DNA from: Symbiodinium kawagutii
Taxonomy: Eukaryota; Sar; Dinophyceae; Suessiales; Symbiodiniaceae
Assembly (NCBI GenBank): GCA_009767595.1
Contig: VSDK01018674.1
Coordinates: 96,040-160,039, forward strand
DNA: 64,000 nucleotides
Direction: 5' to 3'
The notes beneath the pieces were generated by a model. That model made no database searches, was not told the DNA's origin, and saw only the letters and a program-made list of their open reading frames with translations. Positions 31,911-43,577 of the stretch are shown here, one piece after another; position 1 is the first letter of the stretch; each line of letters opens with the position of its first letter. The translations under genes were made by a program, and so were the position numbers.

Positions 31911-32032
31911 GTTGAGCCTTGGGGAATCGAGATGAAGTGACTTAAATCACTGAATCAAGCACTGAAGTGGTTTAAACCAGGCACTGAATCAAGCCTTGGG
32001 ACCAGGGAACCCAGGGGAGGGAACTGACTAAG

Positions 32033-32142
32033 TCGCTTCCGGGCTTGACCTTGCTGCCCTCCAGGCACTGAACACCTTGCGACTGCCGGCCACGCAGTTG
32101 CAGTCGTCGTTTCGGTGTTTGCCATGCGCGTTTCGAGGCTGA
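32033..32142 (+). CDS. Unassigned exon
   Basis: After CTAAG: SGLDLAALQALNTLRLPATQ, then LQSSFRCLPCAFRG and TGA. A second open frame overlaps, so the frame is uncertain. Confidence 0.35.
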
Positions 32143-32266
32143 GAAATCATGAGTTCAATCACAGCACCCCTAGAACAACAAGATACAACAAGACTGAATC
32201 ATTGATTTCGTAGAAAAAAAAACTCTTGAATGGTCGGGGTACCTATTTTCAAAGCGACTGTAGCAT

Positions 32267-32394
32267 TGATGCGGATCCTGAGCTTGAACGTTTTGCTTCG
32301 TTTCACCCCCGGCAGAAGCGAGTCATTGAGAAATCAGTTGAAAGCAAACTGGTGACTCCCCATGTGGCACCGGAGAAGTCCGAAAATGTCTGAA
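32267..32394 (+). CDS. Unassigned exon
   Basis: The frame reads DADPELERFASFHPRQKRVI, then EKSVESKLVTPHVAPEKS to TGA. Charged and protein-like. It ends very near the next exon, which is in another frame. Confidence 0.4.
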
Positions 32395-32419
32395 ATTCTT
32401 CAGAGCGCTGTTGATGCAG

Positions 32420-32615
32420 TGGCACAAATTTTGGAGCACCACGAGGTGGACTCGGCATGCCATTTTTCACCTTGGAGATGTGCATCAACAGCCGCGTAGC
32501 GTCAATTTTTATCGCCCAGTCGCAAGGACCCCAGAACAAAGCGCAGGCAGAGGGGACCTTGGAGAGGATCTTTGCTGTGCCTGTTGCTGGCATGCTGTCA
32601 GGGCATATGCCTTAA
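32420..32615 (+). CDS. Unassigned exon
   Basis: After GATGCAG: GTNFGAPRGGLGMPFFTLEM, then CINSRVASIFIAQSQGPQNK and LERIFAVPVAGML. Strong coding character, no ATG near the start. The overlapping minus-strand frame is its shadow. Confidence 0.5.
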
Positions 32616-33480
32616 TCAAGCCTTCAAGAAAACCCATGCGTACGCACGTAGTTTTGAACCATTGATGATGGCTGCTGGTTCATGGCGGTGTGATAATGCT
32701 GAATCAATGTCTAATTGGAAACCCATAGATCATGAGAGACAAGAAGGGGCTTATGAGATGCTAAGCATGGTAGTAGGGAAGCCATTTTGAGCCAGCGATG
32801 ATTCGATGATGATTCCCTGTGAATGGAAAGCCGTTCAGAGAAACTTGTAGCTCATGACTCATGACTGATAAATCGTAATAATCACAATTCGCAGGGATGT
32901 TCCCATCAGGCGTTTATATATAATTAGGGCAAATGCAGGCTTGCACTAGCCAAACGGTTGCCCAAATGGAACTGTAGAGCAGCATCCGCTTAGCACACGA
33001 AAGGCTTGCCAGTCAGATATGGTTTTGTTGGCCTATCCAAACCGCGAGCAATTGATGATTCCAAAACAAAGGGCCTGCAGCTATGAACATGCCATTGCAA
33101 TTGGCAAGGCAAGGAGAGCTGCCCAGTTGCTGAAAGCAACGGGGCCATGCCAAAGCAGTGAGTGGACTCATACGCGCAAGCGTGTTGGAAAGAAAAGCTC
33201 GCTGCTTAAGGTTGCATGATTTCAATGATTTCCATTTATTGGCGTCATCTTACCTCTGAAGCCTTGGGAATAGCCTGGATTATCTTCTGATGTAGCCCTA
33301 CACTCACCGTTTTCTAGGACCCCATGCTGCAAGATCAAGTTGTCTTCGCTTCTCTTTTCCTTCAGATCTTTTTTCAATCCATCCACCGTGATCCACCTAT
33401 CAATTCACCCGGTTTGAAACACCTGGGGCCTTGGATGGCCTTGGCACCCTCAACCCCTATGACCCTAATGACCCCGCTCC
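32616..33480. other. Spacer with weak ORFs only
   Basis: A 66-codon frame at 33019-33219 (with HAIAIGKARRAAQLLKATG) is the best candidate but has no clear splice signals. Confidence 0.3.
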
Positions 33481-33485
33481 CAGGG

Positions 33486-33600
33486 ACACCCTGGAAGCTC
33501 CCAGTTGCCGGGCCCTGCGGCGAGGCCCTGCGCTGGAGCGTTGGTGTGCGGTGGCCGGAAGCAGCATGAGACCATTCGAGCTGTGGAGGAGCCCTGCATA
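33486..33600 (+). CDS. Unassigned exon, two competing frames
   Basis: After CTCCCAG one frame reads DTLEAPSCRALRRGPALERW, then CAVAGSSMRPFELW to TAG. A second frame (from 33324, with GEALRWSVGVRWPEAA) is also open. Coding is likely; the frame is uncertain. Confidence 0.35.
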
Positions 33601-33689
33601 GCCCCGAGCCTCGTTGCTGAAGTGATTTGGTTTAAGAAGTTAGGTCACTTTAAAGGACACCGAGCCTATGTGCAATTGGAATTCAATGT

Positions 33690-33786
33690 TTATATATATA
33701 TATATATATGTATCCAGGTATCCATTTATTTATTGATCTTTTTGATTTTTGTTTATTTATTTATTCTATTTTTGTATGCATGTATT

Positions 33787-33819
<33 letters not shown>

Positions 33820-33870
33820 TTGTTTGTGTGAGCGTGTGTGTTGTTTATATGTATTCATATGCTGATGTAT
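33690..33870. repeat. (TA)n, TTTA and (TG)n compound microsatellite
   Basis: TATATA runs at ~33691-33710 and ~33786-33802, TTTATT words between them, then GTGTGT to about 33842. Confidence 0.9.
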
Positions 33871-35950
33871 TTGTTTACATATGTTTGAACATTCAATTTG
33901 AGCGACCGCTACGCAAGAATGAGCGGGGCACCATTCGGGTGCAAATGTTTTTCAGAAAGGCTGACTTTGTATAGAGGTAAGAACACCTCGTTCGTATTTT
34001 CATGAAAAATTAGTTGACCCAGAACGAGTTCCAAACCAAGGTCAATTCGAGTTCAAAACGAGTCTAGAAGCCTATCCATGTGGCCCGTGTGACCACCTGT
34101 CCATCCAGATAAAAACAGCCGCAGTGTTGGAGAACGAGTGGCCCCGTCAAAAAGTAGCACGGGAACAGAAAACGAGTCAGGAACACCTGTCAATTAGGGT
34201 ATGTACCACAAAATCCTACAAACAAATACAAACAAAGTCTAGTCCAGCACTTAATATCACTAATGGTTCCAGAATGCCATAGCCTCGTTCTTGTTAGGTT
34301 ATTCTGTTGCTGCTTCTTATAGGGTCTAGCGTGTCTTGTTCTTTTTCGGTTGTTTTTCCCTCTTGGCCTTGATTTGCAAAAGACGCGTGGGTGAGGGTGG
34401 GGTAGAGATTCGGCGCCGAGCAGACCTTGTTGGGGAGGAGCGGAGGCTAGACAGTCAGATTTTGTTCAAGAATGCCCACCTGGATCGAAAGGTTGAACAA
34501 CTGACAAATAGACAGATGGATGAGTCGACAGGTGGGTTGATAGGAGGGATGGATGGAGCATTCGTGGGACGGTGGCTGACTGGTGGATGGGTTCATGGAC
34601 GGGCAAGTCGATGTGGAGATGGATAAGGGCACGCTTATATGCGCCAGGATGTACGTTTCTGACCTGTGTTCATTGGACTAAGTCGATGTCATCCCTGGAA
34701 GGAGGCGACATTCAATCACAAACACGCGGGTTCTCCATCGTTTTGTTTCAGATCTTTGCTAAGGGCTAAGGGCTCCTGGGCCCTAGCTTCAAGGGGTTCA
34801 GGGGTCAGTGCGTGATTGAAATCCACCATCTCAGCGGTGTTGTGTTGGCGATTTGGGTAGCCGGGTAGCCGCATCTTCAAAACCGATGTTGACCTTGCAG
34901 AGTGAGGAGACATTCGACGGTTGACAGCTTAGCTTGAGCAACAGAAGCCGCTGTGCCAGGGCGGGCTGTAAGAATTTTGAGATGAGGGAAACACTGTCCA
35001 TTGTGCAGTTTCGTGCCTGTCAGTTCAGATTCCACCCCAACTGCGCATCAGATGTTTGTTCAGAAATTAAGGCCAGGCTGGCAGAAGGAAACTGCCAAAT
35101 GCACCGTCTAAACTGAATGGATCTATTTCAGATCAAAATACTGCCTGAGATGTCTTTATGAACGATATATGATATAAATGGCATTTTTTGACAACAAGGC
35201 AATCTTTCTCAAAACGCAGGCGCCATTCCCAAACAAGGAAAAAGTCAGCTGCAACAGAATTGCACGCGTTACGTTGAGAAGACGCAAAGCATTCTGGGCA
35301 CCATGCAATCTTCCCCCCGCAAACCACATATTAATCAACTGGTACAACATGACTCTAGAAAAACCGGTATAGAACCGGTGGACCATCACCACAAGAAAGT
35401 GCGGCACCATCTCACCTGACGTGAACATACTGAAGGATAAGGCAAGATCCCACGCCTGATCAAAGCATCAGGACATTTGCAGGATTATGCCACAGCTATT
35501 CAAGGAAAGCTTAAGATTCCGTAACATGCAAAAGGCTCAATCAGCACCCAAAGCTATGCAAGGTGCTTGTGAGAATCAAAGGTACCCTGACCATGATGGG
35601 GATATGTAAGAATACACGGACGCCCTTTGCAACGGCAGACTCCTTTAAATTTGGTTCTTACCTCTCCCCATTGTTTGTCAGAAGGCAGGCACTCTTTCAT
35701 TTCAGGATAATGCCGCACCAATCTCAACACAAATGTGTGTAGCAGAGAAGCGCCAAGTTCGTTCAAGAGGACTTCAACCAGATGTTGGATAATCATGCTG
35801 AGCACACACGCGCGAAGCGCAAAAATTTGCAACGGCAACGTTCATTCTTTGGAAGGAGCAGCGCTTATCGGCATTCATGGTTTTGAAGCGACTGCTTCCT
35901 GCACTTAATCTTGTGTGCGTATGGGTGTATGCATGCCCCTCCAAAGCTAT
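33871..35950. other. Gene-poor stretch
   Basis: ACGAGT words recur at 34000-34190 and GGATGG/GGTGG words at 34500-34620. A 60-codon frame at 34934-35116 (AGCKNFEMRETLSIVQFRAC, then HPNCASDVC) has Cys/His spacing that could bind zinc, but it has no splice support. Confidence 0.3.
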
Positions 35951-35955
35951 TGCAG

Positions 35956-36035
35956 CTATTCCGGGATCGGTGACACTGCTGGGGCCCCGAGGTTGGGTGA
36001 AATTGGCTGGTGCTGAAGGATGGATGTGCCAGGCA
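35956..36035 (+). CDS. Exon with GWVKL...EGW motif
   Basis: After TTGCAG: IPGSVTLLGPRGWVKLAGAE, then GWMCQALP. The GW-hydrophobic-basic-L-x4-EGW pattern recurs in the exon at 37874, as in repeated SH3-like beta modules. Family not fixed. Confidence 0.4.
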
Positions 36036-36608
36036 CTGCCAGTTAGCCTGGGCTACGGATGACCGTTACACCCCATCCGAAGGAAGCACTTCATCAAAGC
36101 AGCAAGGATTGCAGGTGTGCGACGTCCACTGTTCAAGCCATAGTTTTTATAGCTGCGGTGTGCCCATGGGTTTTGTTTCGGGGTCCTCTAGTCTTCCACA
36201 AGTCTCAAAACACTACAGCTGCATATGGCGGCACATTCTCAGGGACCAGAAGAAGCCCCTTTGAGCAAAAAATGCCTTGAGGCGGGGACAATCGAGAGGT
36301 GGTTTTGTTCAGATTTGTTCATACTGAGAACGTGAGCAAGACATAAGCATTGCATTTTGCGAGCACTGGACTTCGGCCCTTCTAGAAGAACATGGCTTTT
36401 GTTGAGGCACTCAGAATCATTGCAATGTTTGCGCAATCCGATTCCAGTTCGTGAAACGTCCAAGTGTTGGCAGGCTTTGGAAAAACCAAGAGTGCAGCCC
36501 CCAACGAGCTTTACAAAGAGCGTGTTCCATCATGTTCCATGCATGTCGACCTGTGGATAAATGGAACAAGTGTAGGAACCTACCAATTTCTGCGAGAATT
36601 CCAAGGCC

Positions 36609-36762
36609 ATGGCTGTGCAAACCTTGGCCAAGACCCCCGGTCGCCAGATGTTGGAGGTGAGGCCCATAGCATCGCATGGTGCCGTTGGATCGTTTCCAAG
36701 ATCCCGAACGCTACAACTCGATGCATCCCTTCATGGAATTTCTGAATCTTCGGGAATCTTTG
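36609..36762 (+). CDS. Two overlapping exon candidates
   Basis: 36609-36656 reads MAVQTLAKTPGRQMLE before GAG|GTGAGG. 36670-36762 after CCATAG reads HRMVPLDRFQDPERYNSMHP, then FMEFLNLRE before a GT donor. They are only 13 nt apart and cannot be joined by a normal intron, so they may belong to alternative transcripts, or one is false. CATAG just before ATGGTG could be a trans-splice acceptor. Confidence 0.35.
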
Positions 36763-37013
36763 GTTCTAAGTTGTATGATGTGAGGTTGAAGCATGGCTGA
36801 CCCGTACGCCGAGGTTGTAGCAGATGATGGGGTGGATGTCATGCAGGCACTGCCCATGACACTGCCCAATGGCAGGCTTATATAGCGCTTCTGTCGGTGA
36901 TTCTATGGTCAAACTTGGGTTCCCATTGTCCTTCAGATGTCTTGGCCCCGTGCACGGCCGCGTATGTCCACGCCGACGGGGGATTCAGTATAGGGCCGTC
37001 CTGACATGAGCAG

Positions 37014-37140
37014 ATCTGGCTTCAGCTGGTTGGTTGTGATTCGAAGGAGCCCCTCGAAGGTGCACTGGTCCTTGGCAGGAGGACTTTAGCGACTGCTGGC
37101 CATGAGGAAGTGATGGCACTTGTCCGTGGGAGATTCTTTT
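37014..37140 (+). CDS. Unassigned exon
   Basis: After GAGCAG: IWLQLVGCDSKEPLEGALVL, then GRRTLATAGHEEVMALVRGR and a GT donor at 37141. No ATG. Strong coding character. Confidence 0.5.
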
Positions 37141-37518
37141 GTAAATTCCCTGCGGTAAATCAACTTAAATCACCACCTATATGGAGTTAGTTGATGTGGC
37201 CGGGTGACCTGATCAACTTCAGCCTCGCTGAACTCCTTGAGATGGTGTTTGAGAGAGAGAGAGAGATGTTATTACGGGAAAACGATGCAAAACTAGTGTT
37301 GGCTAGCTAATCTTACTAGTATGGGCTTACCACTGCTCAAGATCAGACTTTTCAACCGCTTTTGATCGTGCGTTTTTGTTCAAGAAAGCAATAAGGACCA
37401 AAAATGCTCTTGCATGTTTTCATTGCTTGCTCTTCCGCGTTATCCTCCACCCCCCGTGCTAAATCCTCCCTTGAGGAATCCAAACATTTCAAGAGAGGGC
37501 GAAGGCAAAAAGAGAGGT

Positions 37519-37683
37519 AGCTCCTGTAGGGGGCAAGGATTTCACTCTACTTGCGGACCATCGGTCATTATGTTCAAGGTTTAGACCACTACAGGAGCTT
37601 CGGGGAGTTCTTACTGGCAGATTCGCAAACGCTGGGAGCCCTGACTGACCGCCACACTCCCTTTCCAATCGACAGTCAGGGCT
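37519..37683. other. Pair of perfect 11-bp stem inverted repeats
   Basis: AGCTCCTGTAG (37519-37529) pairs with CTACAGGAGCT (37589-37599). AGCCCTGACTG (37637-37647) pairs with CAGTCAGGGCT (37673-37683). The two hairpins follow each other within 165 bp. It could be a structured RNA or a mobile-element end. Long open frames on both strands here are probably incidental. Confidence 0.6.
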
Positions 37684-37873
37684 GAGATATAGGCCTCTTT
37701 GTACCAGTGCCGAACTGTATTGAAACGAAACCACGGGACCCAAGTCTGGAACCTACAGGGCAAGCAGGGGTTTGTCATAATATGATATGAAATGATATTT
37801 TGATTTAGCTTGTGATACTTTGCCTCCTCCATGCTTCTGTGAACCAAATTGCTTGCCCCCAAAACGAATCCAG

Positions 37874-37920
37874 GTATCATGGCTGGATTCGGCTTTCAGA
37901 CAACGAAGGGTGGGCCCAGG
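37874..37920 (+). CDS. Exon with GWIRL...EGW motif
   Basis: After ATCCAG: YHGWIRLSDNEGWAQ before CAG|GTGCTT. Same module pattern as 35956-36035. The frame stays open another 25 codons if the donor lies later. Confidence 0.4.
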
Positions 37921-38229
37921 TGCTTGACCTTTGCATGTCGAGTTGTATCTTGGTCTCGCCATGGGCAAACCAGAGCGGCTCCAGGCGGTCAGCGGCTCCG
38001 GCGAGAGAATGCTGATCGGTGTCGCTGGCTGAGAAACGGTGAGCCCATGGGCAGCCCATTGAGCTGGTCATGATTTTCCCGTGAGTGCTACCATGGCATG
38101 GCCCGATAAGCATTGAACACTTATAGTGAATAGCTCGAGAAGCCCATCAAATTTGATGGAGATCTTGAATTCTGACTCTTGCTTTCCACCCTTACCCCTC
38201 CCCTCCGAAAAAAACTCCCAGCTGCTGCC

Positions 38230-38440
38230 CCCTTGCCAAGATTCGACCAGATGAGCTGCAGCTGACTACAACCGATGGACTGGTGGGACCTCAGGGGACT
38301 GCTCCGGGGACCCTTCAGCGCATGGACCCACCTTGGAGGCCGAGGCGGTCGAGGACTCCCCAGAGCAGACAGCGGCTGCAGTAGCGGAGGCATGGCCTTT
38401 GACATCCGTAGGAGTCGCAGCCTTTGAACGTTGCAAAGTG
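38230..38440 (+). CDS. Possible exon, frame uncertain
   Basis: Two plus-strand frames are open and protein-like: LEAEAVEDSPEQTAAAVAEA (then WPLTSVGVAAFERCK) and KIRPDELQLTTTDGLVGPQG. GC-rich. One is likely real. Confidence 0.3.
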
Positions 38441-38542
38441 ACAGGACATGGGCATCCAGGGGCCATACCTGGCAATACAAACTCAGGAAACTCAACATGT
38501 CAGCTATGTTCCTTTAATTCTTTTCCGTTTTGGATTTCCAAG

Positions 38543-38609
38543 TGTTCCCAAAAAAGATCACGCGGCTGCCGAGAAGGCCGAACGAAAGGAAGCTCTCAGA
38601 CAGTTGGAG
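38543..38609 (+). CDS. Short helical exon
   Basis: Between TTCCAAG and GAG|GTGCCT: VPKKDHAAAEKAERKEALRQ, then LE. A charged single helix. Confidence 0.4.
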
Positions 38610-39092
38610 GTGCCTGGGAGAGCTTGGCAGAGACTGGGGAGATTGTCAGGTCCCATGGTATCTCAAGCTCCTCTCCCTCGCTGCACAAAATACACCTACT
38701 CGCTGCATATTACACACTAAGACACTTGCAAGCATCTTGCTGATGTTCATCGATTGAGACAGATCCATTGCAGGTTGCGAGTCAAACTTGCAACGCTTGA
38801 AGGAAATTCCCGCATCGAATGAAGGTCACAAATGAATAATCACACAAAACTCCGAGCTAATGACTGAACAAGCAGATGGTTTCTTCTCCTTTTATTGTAC
38901 GATTACTCAGTCGGTTCCTCCCTACCCAGTGGACCAGCCGCTCTTTGGGCCAGTCGGCTGCGCTTTCTGGGAACTCTGCGTTCTTTTGTGCAGAACCCAG
39001 TGGCCTGTCACCGGATCGAACACAAAGCTATCCAAGCTGCTTGGCCCTTTCTGGGGCCCGGGCCGATATCCTAAGTCATTGGGGGTGCTGAG

Positions 39093-39178
39093 GTGCGGCT
39101 TTGGAAGTGGCTCGGCAACGCGGTGTGTCCAAGAAGGACCCGCTTCAAGCGCTGCAACTGCGACCCAAACGGATCTGA
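39093..39178 (+). CDS. Unassigned exon
   Basis: After CTGAG: AALEVARQRGVSKKDPLQAL, then QLRPKRI and TGA. Overlapping longer ATG frames look less protein-like. Confidence 0.35.
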
Positions 39179-40052
39179 AGTGGCCCCCTTGCTGCCCTTG
39201 CTGCTACACAGCGTTCCAGGACATAGCAAAGGCCAATGCAATGTGCGGTGCTTAGATCCGAACTGTTCAGGTGGACTGCTTGAGCGACATGCGATCCAAC
39301 CCCCATCACCTGTCCATTTTTGCTGTGAAATTGAGCGCCTTCAAAAAAGAGTTGGCTGTTTGTTCAGCATGTTTAATGGTGCTAGAGTCTCTTGAAACAG
39401 GTGATTGATTGTGATGTTTCTTTCCTTTACTGGGAACTCTTGCGTGCGATTTACGCCTCTCACTGCTCACAAAGAAAGTGAACCAATGACGACTGGTCCT
39501 CGGGGCAAAGACACTGCTGCTTGCAGCATCATGCCTGAGGCGCTCCTGATGGATGATATGCGCTGACTTGCGCTGATGCATCCGCATGCACTGATTGGCA
39601 TTGGGGCCCCACGTGCCAAGGATTGCCAGGGTATCTTTCGGTAGACTACCTCCGTCTCACATGCCAATGGTTTCGGCCAGTGAGGAAAAGTCTTCAGCTG
39701 AATGTGCTTTCATCAATCTTTGAGTCCGAAGAGAGGTTGCATTAGTAAACACCTCCAGGACCCACCAAGACCTATCATCAACGCAACCCGCAGTCTTTGT
39801 GAAAAGTGCTGTGATCCAGCCCCTGGATGCTATCATCACGCAGCCGTTCTCTTAGTTAGGAGGTGGTAGGGGCTGCATTTGCAGCTCGCTATTCCAGAGG
39901 TGTGGGACTTCGGCTGCTCAATGGCTCTCCTTTGCATTTCTGTTCTTGCGAGTTAGTTGGACATCCCCAGCACGAGCACACAAGAGAACCTTCATCGCGT
40001 GTGCTGCAACGCATCAAGATATCTACCAGCTATTGTTCCATGTGTTTGTCAG

Positions 40053-40328
40053 CGTGTCAACTTCAAGCCCTTCAAATATGGAACACTGGCGCATGAGGGA
40101 ATGCTTGTCTCTGCTTGGAACCTGGAAGGCGGAATGGCATCTACAGCGACCATGGACCCAGAAACCTGGTTGAAATTGGGAGCCACCGGTCCCTTGCCAT
40201 GTCCCTCTTGTTTTCCCCATGACGAGGTTCTGGCTCTGATGGGATGGCATGGCGAACCATTGTTGTTTGCAGCTGAGCCCGATCTGGGTCCGGAGATGGC
40301 GATGGAGTGTCGAAGCCAAACCTGGTAG
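40053..40328 (+). CDS. Unassigned terminal exon
   Basis: 91 codons after TTGTCAG in phase 0: RVNFKPFKYGTLAHEGMLVS, DPETWLKLGATGPLPCPSCF, then PHDEVLALMGWHGEPLLFAA to TAG. The CPSC could be half of a zinc site. Among the best unassigned exons in the window. Confidence 0.5.
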   Translation, partial: RVNFKPFKYGTLAHEGMLVSAWNLEGGMASTATMDPETWLKLGATGPLPCPSCFPHDEVLALMGWHGEPLLFAAEPDLGPEMAMECRSQTW

Positions 40329-40506
40329 CATCATGATGAATCAAGGGGACTATGGATAAAACCGGATAAAAACGGCAAAGATTCGGGGTATCACCGTGTG
40401 TTGGTGGACGGTTTACGTGTGTTTACATCAATTTGCCATCAAAACGAGAGTCCAGGAAACACGCTGAACGCCCGAGAAATCAGCACTTTGACGTTGGAAA
40501 GCCCAG

Positions 40507-40582
40507 GCTACGTCGGTTGAAGTACCATGTGGCCGAATCTGCCTGGAACTTGGCGAGCGCCGTTGCAGAACCAGTGCCGTGA
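40507..40582 (+). CDS. Unassigned short terminal exon
   Basis: After GCCCAG: LRRLKYHVAESAWNLASAVA, then EPVP and TGA. Confidence 0.35.
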
Positions 40583-41160
40583 GCAGAGCTCACTTAACTT
40601 GAGGCCCTGGAGATCACTGCCATCATCGTTGGGACCTTACGTGGGAGGGAGCGGGGCCAGGAGCCAGGGGTATCCCATGGTATCTCTAGGCTTTTACAGG
40701 AGCAAGCAGGAGCCACCAGGAGTGTTCTAAGCTAATGATACAGTGATACAGGTGTGTGTGTGTGTATATATGTGTGTGTGTGTGTTCTTGCTCAAGCACC
40801 GAAGCTTGAGATAACTCAAGATGACTTCATGCGCCATACTAGTCATACCGCTCTCAACGTTTAGGACTTTGTTTCAACCCTGCAAGGAAGCCATGGTTTT
40901 GAAATGAGGTTTACAGTAAGAGAGTTGTCAAACAGATTACCAACACCATTTCCAAGCAGCTGGATCTATCATATTAAGGCTGCTATTCAGGTTTTGCTTG
41001 GCCCCTTCTGTGACCTGTGAGATGTTGCCAGCAGCTGCTTGGCCAGGTTTGCATGTACCTCTCAGACAAATCGCTGCAGCCCAAGGGATTGTTTATCCGA
41101 CTGCCGGGAAACTCGGACTGGAAATAGGTTCGTCTGCGTGCTCCCGTAGCAAAATGTAGC
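40583..41160. other. Spacer
   Basis: Holds a GT microsatellite at ~40751-40784. No convincing exon. Confidence 0.4.
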
Positions 41161-41167
41161 AACCAGC

Positions 41168-41425
41168 ATGTTGCTCAGGTTGTGCTTGCCCATGGCCGTG
41201 CGGAGCCCAGCCCCAGCTTTAGCAGACCCAACCTCGGAGTTGTCTGTGGCAGGTGGCATCATTGAAACTGTTTTGGTCCTTGCAGCTGACATGGAGCTGG
41301 AATCTGAGCCTGACAAGACTTGGAACTTGACATGGAACATCATGGAACCAGGTCCGAAGGTAGCAACAAATGGTGAAATGATGTTGAATGGAAAGTTGCA
41401 GTGTACATCCTCCATATCATCTTAG
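41168..41425 (+). CDS. Possible ORF, strand uncertain
   Basis: 85 codons from ATG to TAG: starts MLLRLCLPMAVRSPAPALAD (signal-like), later MELESEPDKTWNLTWNIMEP. The minus-strand frame 41062-41415 is equally open and protein-like, so the strand is undecided. Confidence 0.3.
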   Translation: MLLRLCLPMAVRSPAPALADPTSELSVAGGIIETVLVLAADMELESEPDKTWNLTWNIMEPGPKVATNGEMMLNGKLQCTSSISS

Positions 41426-41621
41426 CATCTCATATGATCTAATTGATCAATGCTGGCTGCACTATCCAAACGAGCCAGTTTTTCACCTCGGACGCCTAAA
41501 GGATCCTAAAGGCACATCAACGGCACATCAACGGCACCCGTAGACACCCTCCGCAAGATTCCGCCGGCCGGAACGTGAGCCCGGCCGATGTCAGGGTGCC
41601 CATGGCCGTGCTTTTGCCAAG

Positions 41622-41743
41622 GCTACCTGAGAATGAAAAGCGCGGATGCTTCAACCATGCTGCGTCGTATGGGGTGTGGGCGCCTGGAAAGGTCAACGGA
41701 GCAACGTGCGGTTTGGGCAGAGGGCCTCAAGCTCCGAGATTTT
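41622..41743 (+). CDS. Unassigned exon
   Basis: Between CCAAG and TTT|GTGTTT: YLRMKSADASTMLRRMGCGR, then LERSTEQRAVWAEGLKLRDF. Strong coding character. Confidence 0.5.
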
Positions 41744-42247
41744 GTGTTTTATTGGTTTGTTATGGTTTGTTAATTTATTGATTTATTTGTTTACTTATTT
41801 GTATTACACAGCTCAAATATCATTTTCACTTGGAAGTTGCAGGTGTTTGCATACGCGCAGCCACTGGTCCTGTTCGGTGGCGGGTGCCCAAGTCACAGTT
41901 GTTGCACTTAGAGGGAGGGAGAGAGAGAGAGAGAGACACCCATTAAAAACGAGACCAAGACATAGCCACGAGGAGCTTTGAGTTTAGTAGATGATTCAGA
42001 AATTATACTTGCCGCTTGGTCAGAAAGTCGTTCATACTCACATTAGCGCATTGCTGAGGCCATGTTTACCTGCTTTAGCTGCTTGCTGATGGTTTGGCAT
42101 GCCATCGTGCTGTTGCTCATGTTTTGTTGCGCGCTCAGACCGGTCTCAGGGTGCCATGTTCTTCATTGAAGTGTCAGCACATACTGATGCATTTTCTCGG
42201 TGTCTGTGTTTGTGTGCGTGTCAAAGGCACTGTGCGGTGACTCACTT

Positions 42248-42357
42248 GGCTATGGGTCAAAACCCTGTACCTTTGGTGTACCATTCTTCACTGTTGTATT
42301 CCCTATCATTGTTGCTTATCATCCACGACTATTGATGCTTCATATTGATCCATAGCC
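42248..42357. mobile_element. MITE-like element family 2, copy 3 (reverse)
   Basis: Starts GGCTATGGGTCAAAACCCTG and ends CATATTGATCCATAGCC. It matches the reverse complement of the 13428 and 20062 copies: the GGGTTTTGACCC end lies at the left here. Confidence 0.65.
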
Positions 42358-43139
42358 ACTAGCTTCTGTGACGGCAATAAATCAAACATATTATATTTAA
42401 CTGCAACGGGTACATTCAGAGACTTTTACTTTGAGAGGTCTAGGTGTCAATGTGCGCAGTGGTCCCAGAAGATGTACGCATGGTTGGACAGATACATATT
42501 TTGCATATGCCCATGAAAATGTGCACAATTGCCTACCATGAATCTATACATATATACGTGAAATTCGAGTTGCATACACATGAGTTTGCACAAGCCTCGT
42601 GTGGCTTCATCATGTCCTGCCACCCTGTCGGAAGTTTGGACTCATCTGGACTCCAAGCAGAGCTCCTGGACCCAAGGCTACGACTACACCCCTGACCAGG
42701 CTTTGGGTGCTGCTTCAACTCTTGCTGTGATGGCACGCCACAACTGGGAGACCACCACAGGTTTTTGCAGTACGATGCCTGATGGGTTCTTCGGGGCTTT
42801 TTGTCGTGCGAAGCTCGAGCGGACACGAAGACGAGCGAAGCATTTCATAGATACCTGGACTATACTGGACCATCCTGGACCATCCTGGACCGGCAATGGC
42901 AAACAATGTTCATGCTTCAATTACGTACATGTTCGGCTTGTTTGATTGATGATTTTTGCGGAGTGGTGAATGAACTCCATCACCAGGAGTGTTGCCAAAA
43001 TATTTGGAAGGACCGGTTACACCCAACTGCAGGAGATGCAAAGCTCGTAAGCCGTAGGTGCAGGGCAAGCCCAAGACTATTTGTCAATATACCTTGCTTA
43101 TTTGTCAGGATGGAACTTGAATCTTCCTAAGGTGCTGAA

Positions 43140-43500
43140 TTGGGTCTTTTGGCGTGACTTTGCCCGGAGCTTGACTGCTGGAAGTTGGAACCAAGTCTCA
43201 ATGAACCAGAAGCAAAAGCGCTCGAGTGCCTTTCGATCATGCTGGGTCTATGGTGGCAATCCAAGAGATCTCCGTCAAGCCTCCGATCCTTCAAGGTCCG
43301 TCACTACCGTGAGACTCAGGAAGACGAAGGGCCGCCAGACTGCACGAAACGTCGCATTGCAAGAAACGACCAGGCCAGCCACTGGAAATCGGCTGAGGCT
43401 TGACTTCGTGGACTTCTACAAGCTTCAGCTATTGTGCAAGATGTACCAATCCAAGGCGAGTGCGTTGCACTTTGACTACCTGCACTTTGTGTGGTTTTTG
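43140..43500 (+). pseudogene. Coding-like region with shifting frames
   Basis: Three frames take turns looking coding: VLNWVFWRDFARSLTAGSW, then PELDCWKLEPSLNEPEAKAL followed by ECLSIMLGLWWQSKRS, then RLRLDFVDFYKLQLLCKMYQ. The second stops at 43403 exactly where the third looks real. A decayed, frameshifted gene fits, though short introns or base errors are alternatives. Confidence 0.3.
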
Positions 43501-43577
43501 GGGGGCAACATTTTCAGTTGAAACGCCCATGTTTGGCCTACCCACATGATCCTCCTAAGACATAGAATCCAACTTGT

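Noticed and set aside
34500..34620. Repetitive GGATGG ORF on both strands
   Set aside because: Low-complexity sequence giving spurious open frames.
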